NCBI RefSeq assembly: GCF_050789285.1 | Contig: NZ_JBOUVX010000003.1 | Location: forward strand, 558,001 to 622,000 | Length of the DNA stretch: 64,000 bases | Source of the DNA: CAVPWP01 sp050789285 | GTDB taxonomy: Bacteria; Pseudomonadota; Alphaproteobacteria; Rhodobacterales; Rhodobacteraceae | Direction of reading: 5' to 3' | In this document: positions 60,487 through 64,000 of the stretch, piece after piece | Layout of the letters: each line of letters opens with the position of its first letter | How positions within the stretch are numbered: position 1 is the first letter of the stretch | Program-made: the position numbers and the translations under genes | Notes under the pieces: model-generated | The model's input: the letters and a program-made list of their open reading frames with translations, nothing else | Told to the model about the DNA's origin: nothing | The model's database searches: none

Positions 60487-61379
60487 TGCGTGACTGGAGT
60501 GCCGTCGACCTTCGCCAGCTCCGGCTTCTGCGCGCCCCGGTCGGCACGCCCGGCGCGGCGCGCGCGCGCTATGGCGCGGCGATGCATTTCTACCAACGGG
60601 GCGCGATGAGCGCGCGTGCGCTTGAGGTCTATCGCATCTGCGCGACGCGCGACCTTGACGATCCGGCCGCGCTGCTCAGGACACGCGGCATCGCGGACCG
60701 CCTGCCGCCCGCGCCGAAGTTCCGCCCCGACCTTGCCGTGGAGGACCTGATCGACGAGGCCGATCTTTACCTCTCGGGCCTTGGCGGCCCTGGCATCTCC
60801 GAAGCGCGGGCCCTGCTGGCGCGCGGGCGCGGCCTTCCCGTGGCGACCGGACGAAGCCGAAACCGGGTCGTGGCGGCACATCTGCCCGCGGCCCTCGATG
60901 CGCTGGCGGCGACGCATCCGACACTGGCGCTGGCGATCCGCCTTGCCGCGCCGCACCTGCCCTGGAACACCTACGACTACGACGACCCCGCGATCGGCCC
61001 GCACTTCCCCAAGGCCCACGCCTTCTGCTCGATCCTGGGCGAAGATGGCGCGGCGATCCGGGTCGAGGGGATGGACTTCGGCCTGTTCCTTGTCGCGCCG
61101 CATGTGCTTTACCGCGACCACGCCCACGCCGCGCCCGAGCTTTACGCCCCGTTGACCGGCCCGCATGGCTGGCGCTTCGCCCCGGACGCGCCGCTGGTCC
61201 TCAGGCCCGCGCACCGCCCGGTCTGGAACGTCCCGCACGCGGCACACCTGATCAAGGTGGGCCCTGTGCCCTTCCTCTGCCTCTTCGCCTGGACCGCCGA
61301 TATCGCGTCCCCGGCCTATGTCCTGCCCGCATCCGACTGGGACAGGCTGGACACCCTGCGACTGGAGACGCCCGGATGA
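60486..61379 (+). CDS. DMSP-lyase-family cupin protein
   Basis: 297 aa: a helical N-terminal part (about 1-195) and a C-terminal cupin. Motif 1 YRDHAHAAPELYAPLTG supplies His212, His214 and Glu218 plus Tyr220; motif 2 WNVPHAAHLIKVG supplies His254, giving a complete metal site. The H-A-H-x-A-P-E-L-Y pattern is that of DddQ/DddL-type dimethylsulfoniopropionate lyases, which use the Tyr as base. The protein is longer than DddQ and is preceded by onium-compound genes, so DMSP or a nitrogen analogue with a cleavable quaternary group are both possible substrates. Confidence 0.72.
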   Translation: MRDWSAVDLRQLRLLRAPVGTPGAARARYGAAMHFYQRGAMSARALEVYRICATRDLDDPAALLRTRGIADRLPPAPKFRPDLAVEDLIDEADLYLSGLGGPGISEARALLARGRGLPVATGRSRNRVVAAHLPAALDALAATHPTLALAIRLAAPHLPWNTYDYDDPAIGPHFPKAHAFCSILGEDGAAIRVEGMDFGLFLVAPHVLYRDHAHAAPELYAPLTGPHGWRFAPDAPLVLRPAHRPVWNVPHAAHLIKVGPVPFLCLFAWTADIASPAYVLPASDWDRLDTLRLETPG

Positions 61380-63019
61380 CGGCCGACCTGATCCTTCTCA
61401 ACGCCGACATCCGCACCATGGACCCCACGCTGCCGGGCGCCACCGCGCTTGCGGTCCGGAACGGGCGTGTTCTTGCGCTGGGGGGCACCGATGCGATCGC
61501 CGCCCTCGCCGGTCCGGGCACCCGGACGATCGACGCCGGCGGGCGGCTGGTCCTGCCGGGGTTTCAGGATGCCCATGTCCATCTGCTCGACGGCGGAACC
61601 GACATGGTCTCGGGCGCCGCGCTGTGGGAGGTCGAGACGGTCGAGGCGCTGCTCGACGCGATGGCCGCCCACGCCGCGCGCTGGAGCGGACCTCTGGTTC
61701 TGGGCAGCGGCTGGCAGGCCGGCATCTTCGGAGAGCACAACCTGACCGCCGCCCTTCTCGACCGCGCGGTGCCCGATCGGCCCTGCCTGATCTACGATTC
61801 CTCCTATCACTCGGCCTGCGCCAACAGCGCCGCGCTGCGCATGGCCGGGATCGACGAGGCGACGGCGGACCCCGAGACGGGGCACATCGTCCGGGACCGC
61901 GCGGGCCGCGCGACGGGCATGCTTCACGAGGCGGCGACAAGCCTGGTGCGCGACCGCCTGCCCGCAACCGAGGACACGACACGGATCGCCGGGCTGCGGG
62001 CCGGACAGGCGCACGCCAACCGCCACGGGATCACCGGCATCGTCGACCCGCTGGTCGACCACCATCACGCCCGGGCCTATGCCGCCCTGGCCGCCGAGGA
62101 CGCGCTGACGCTGCGTGTTTCGGGCGCCGGGATCGTCCGGCCCGAGGACAGTGTCGAGACGGCACTGGAGCGGCTTCTTGGCTGGCGCGCGGCGCATTCC
62201 GGGCCGCTTTTTCACGTGAACGCGGCCAAGTTCTTCCTCGACGGCGTGCTCGAGAACCGGACCGCCGCGCTGATCGCCCCCTACGCCGACGCGGCGGGCG
62301 GCAACGCGCCCTTGATGTTCGCCCCCGATCAGATCGCGGCGCTGTTCACCGCGATCGACGCAGCGCGGTTCCAGATCCATGTCCATGTGATCGGCGACCT
62401 TGCGGCGCGGGCGGCCCTCGACGGGCTCGAGGCAGCGCGGGCGGCAAACACGCCCTGGCCCGCGCTCGCCCAGCTTGCCCATCTTCAGCTGGTGGATCCG
62501 GCCGATTTCGTCCGCATCGCGCGGCTTGGCGCGATGGCGAACATCCAGCCGCTCTGGGCGCGCCACGACACGGTCGTTCCCGACGAGTGGATCGACATGA
62601 TCGGCCCCGACCGCCTGCCCTTCGCCTATGCCTTCCGCCGGATGATCGACGCGGGCGCGCCCTTCTGCCTGTCGTCGGACTTCCCGGTGTCCACGCTCAA
62701 CCCGTTCGAGATCATCGAGACCGCCGTCACCCGCCAGCCGCGCCGGCGCGACGGCAACCGCCCGCCCTTCCTTCCGGCCGAACGCCTGAGCGTGGCCGAG
62801 GCGGTGGCGGGCTACACCTGCCACGCGGCCCGGGCCTGCTGGCGCGGCGATACCACCGGCCGGCTTCTGCCCGGGCTTTCGGCCGACCTTGTGCTGCTGG
62901 ACCGCGACATCTTCCGCTGTCCCGCGCACGAGATCGGCGATACCGAGGTGTTGCTGACGCTTTTCCGGGGACGGGCGGTCTGGCGACACGACAGCTTCGA
63001 CGGAGGGGACACCGAATGA
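61376..63019 (+). CDS. Amidohydrolase family protein (YtcJ-like)
   Basis: 547-aa metal-dependent hydrolase of the amidohydrolase_3/YtcJ group. Metal stations: DAHVHLLDG (near residue 65), a modified Lys candidate in VNAAKFFLDGVLENRTA, HVIGD, HLQLV and SSDFPV. The C-terminal beta-sandwich that returns with the N-terminus is present (RLLPGLSADLVLLD). Substrates of this subfamily are largely unknown; hydrolysis of an amide or imine intermediate in the operon pathway is a guess. Overlaps both neighbours by 4 bp. Confidence 0.82.
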   Translation: MTADLILLNADIRTMDPTLPGATALAVRNGRVLALGGTDAIAALAGPGTRTIDAGGRLVLPGFQDAHVHLLDGGTDMVSGAALWEVETVEALLDAMAAHAARWSGPLVLGSGWQAGIFGEHNLTAALLDRAVPDRPCLIYDSSYHSACANSAALRMAGIDEATADPETGHIVRDRAGRATGMLHEAATSLVRDRLPATEDTTRIAGLRAGQAHANRHGITGIVDPLVDHHHARAYAALAAEDALTLRVSGAGIVRPEDSVETALERLLGWRAAHSGPLFHVNAAKFFLDGVLENRTAALIAPYADAAGGNAPLMFAPDQIAALFTAIDAARFQIHVHVIGDLAARAALDGLEAARAANTPWPALAQLAHLQLVDPADFVRIARLGAMANIQPLWARHDTVVPDEWIDMIGPDRLPFAYAFRRMIDAGAPFCLSSDFPVSTLNPFEIIETAVTRQPRRRDGNRPPFLPAERLSVAEAVAGYTCHAARACWRGDTTGRLLPGLSADLVLLDRDIFRCPAHEIGDTEVLLTLFRGRAVWRHDSFDGGDTE

Positions 63020-63795
63020 CCGATGCGGAACTTTATTCAGGATCGCTGATCCACCTGCTGGAGAAGATCTGGGGCGAAGGTTTCCTGTCGCCCGGCGGGC
63101 CCGACGAGGTCGCACGGCTGGTGGGCCAGCACGACTTTACCGGTCGCACCGTGCTTGACATCGGCTGCGGTGCGGGCGGGATCGACATCGCCCTGGCGCG
63201 CGCCCATGGCGCGGGCTACGTCACCGGGATCGACGTCGAGGACGGCGTGATCGCGCGGGCGCGCGAACTTGTTCGGGCCGCCGGGCTTGACGACCGGATC
63301 GGCCTTGTGAAGGTCGCCCCCGGCCCCCTGCCCTTCCCGCCCGGCACCTTCGAGATCGTCTTCTCGAAGGACTCGATCGTCCATATCCCCGACAAGCATG
63401 CCATGGCGGCCGAGGTCTTTCGCGTGCTGAAACCCGGCGGCTGGTTCGTGGCCTCGGACTGGCTGATCGGACATGATGGCGCGCCGTCGCCGCAGATGGC
63501 CGACTACATCACGTCCGAGGGCCTCGACTTCGGCATGGCAAGCCCGGCGCGGTATCGCGGCGCGCTCGAGGCCGCGGGCTTCACCGACATCCGCATCGAA
63601 AGCCGCAACGCCTGGTACCGCGAAGAGGCAAGGCGCGAGCTCGAGCGCATGAGGGGCCCCTGGCGCAAGGGCGCCGAGGCCGAGCTTGGCGCCGACTTCG
63701 TCGCCCACAACATCGAGATCTGGGAACGGATGGTGCCCGTCCTTGAAAGCGGCGAGCACTGCCCGACGCATCTGCACGCCCGCAAGCCCGCCTGA
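63016..63795 (+). CDS. SAM-dependent methyltransferase, phosphoethanolamine-N-methyltransferase-like
   Basis: 259-aa class I methyltransferase. The opening YSGSLIHLLEKIWGEGFLSPGG parallels phosphoethanolamine methyltransferases (PMT), where this region covers the active site. SAM motif I is VLDIGCGAGGIDIALA; the acidic loop GIDVEDGV and DSIVHIPDK follow. It would methylate an amine, which is odd in an operon of demethylation genes; it could instead protect or recycle an intermediate, or act on another nucleophile. Overlaps the amidohydrolase by 4 bp. Confidence 0.8.
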   Translation: MTDAELYSGSLIHLLEKIWGEGFLSPGGPDEVARLVGQHDFTGRTVLDIGCGAGGIDIALARAHGAGYVTGIDVEDGVIARARELVRAAGLDDRIGLVKVAPGPLPFPPGTFEIVFSKDSIVHIPDKHAMAAEVFRVLKPGGWFVASDWLIGHDGAPSPQMADYITSEGLDFGMASPARYRGALEAAGFTDIRIESRNAWYREEARRELERMRGPWRKGAEAELGADFVAHNIEIWERMVPVLESGEHCPTHLHARKPA

Positions 63796-63864
63796 CGTCA
63801 TCGCGGCGTCACGGCATGGCGGCAGGATCGCGCGGGGAACACGGCGAACACGGGGAACGACACG

Positions 63865-64000
63865 ATGAGCACCGCCTTCTTCACCACGCCGGGACGGTTC
63901 TTCCGGGGCAACCTGCACACGCATTCGACGCGCTCGGACGGCGTGCTGCCGCCGGACGAAGTCTGCCGCCGCTATCGCGCGGAAGGCTATGACTTCCTTG
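63865..64000 (+). CDS. PHP-domain metal-dependent hydrolase, N-terminal fragment
   Basis: The first 45 codons run to the right edge. GNLHTHSTRSDGVLPPDEVCRRYRAEGYDFL contains the HTHSxxSDG opening of PHP-domain phosphoesterases, whose His residues bind metal. It lies 69 bp after the methyltransferase on the same strand and probably belongs to the same operon. The rest of the gene is outside the window, so the substrate class cannot be judged. Confidence 0.7.
   Translation, partial: MSTAFFTTPGRFFRGNLHTHSTRSDGVLPPDEVCRRYRAEGYDFL

Noticed and set aside
63796..63864. Terminator or small repeat between methyltransferase and PHP genes
   Set aside because: Only 4-bp arms and short GGGGAACAC-like repeats; too weak to call.

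Overview
The window is GC-rich (by eye well above 60%), gene-dense DNA with long runs of genes sharing 1-4 bp stop/start overlaps. Gene content (FdsGBA formate dehydrogenase, carnitine/betaine catabolism, many dimethylglycine-dehydrogenase/GcvT-type demethylases, spermidine/putrescine-type ABC importers, a CRP/FNR-type box) points to an alphaproteobacterium, most likely a Rhodobacterales member. Almost the whole window is catabolic: it looks like a chromosomal or megaplasmid island for quaternary amines, polyamine-like compounds and the C1 units they release. I saw no rRNA, tRNA, CRISPR array, IS element or phage gene.

Layout. (1) 1-4676, minus: lysR-fdsGBA, an NAD-linked molybdenum formate dehydrogenase, cut by the left edge. 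(2) 4767-14822, minus: aldehyde dehydrogenase, saccharopine-dehydrogenase-like protein, a second aldehyde dehydrogenase, a tandem-cupin protein, a UGT-like glycosyltransferase and a PotABCD-type importer; the neighbouring GntR regulator (15003, plus) carries an apparent extra winged helix and is followed by a second, paralogous glycosyltransferase. (3) 17253-23497: a second PotABCD-type importer (minus), a GntR regulator and a SpuC-like class III aminotransferase (plus). (4) 23511-29379: a stress block with a strong hairpin, a SERCA-like P-type ATPase, a DUF3478 (SpoIIAA-like) remnant, a phasin-like protein, a cNMP/PP2C phosphatase and an RsbW/RsbV pair, with a CRP/FNR-type palindrome between the divergent genes. 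(5) 29543-45997: the carnitine/betaine section. A GlxA/AraC regulator faces acyl-CoA dehydrogenase, ADP-forming CoA ligase, CaiD, BKACE, a PhnZ-like HD protein and a carnitine dehydrogenase-thioesterase fusion. Convergent to these are an MttB-family methyltransferase, two FAD/GcvT dehydrogenases, a homocysteine methyltransferase and a LysR regulator. (6) 45982-64000: a BetI-like TetR regulator with an aldehyde dehydrogenase (minus), diverging across a perfect palindrome from a co-directional run of at least 14 genes (48325 to the right edge).

How the genes fit together (inference). Section 5 can be read as a complete chain: gamma-butyrobetaine to its CoA ester, crotonobetainyl-CoA, carnitinyl-CoA, carnitine, 3-dehydrocarnitine, betainyl-CoA, glycine betaine, then stepwise demethylation to dimethylglycine and sarcosine. 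Released C1 units would end as formate, the substrate of FdsGBA at the left edge. Section 6 is the least explained: two Rieske oxygenases, two CrtI-like flavoproteins, a GcvT-type protein, a PotFGHI-type importer, a DMSP-lyase-like cupin, an amidohydrolase, a phosphoethanolamine-methyltransferase-like enzyme and a PHP protein sit in one apparent operon behind a BetI-like regulator. I read it as a catabolic pathway for an unidentified methylated onium compound and consider it the best candidate for an undescribed system.
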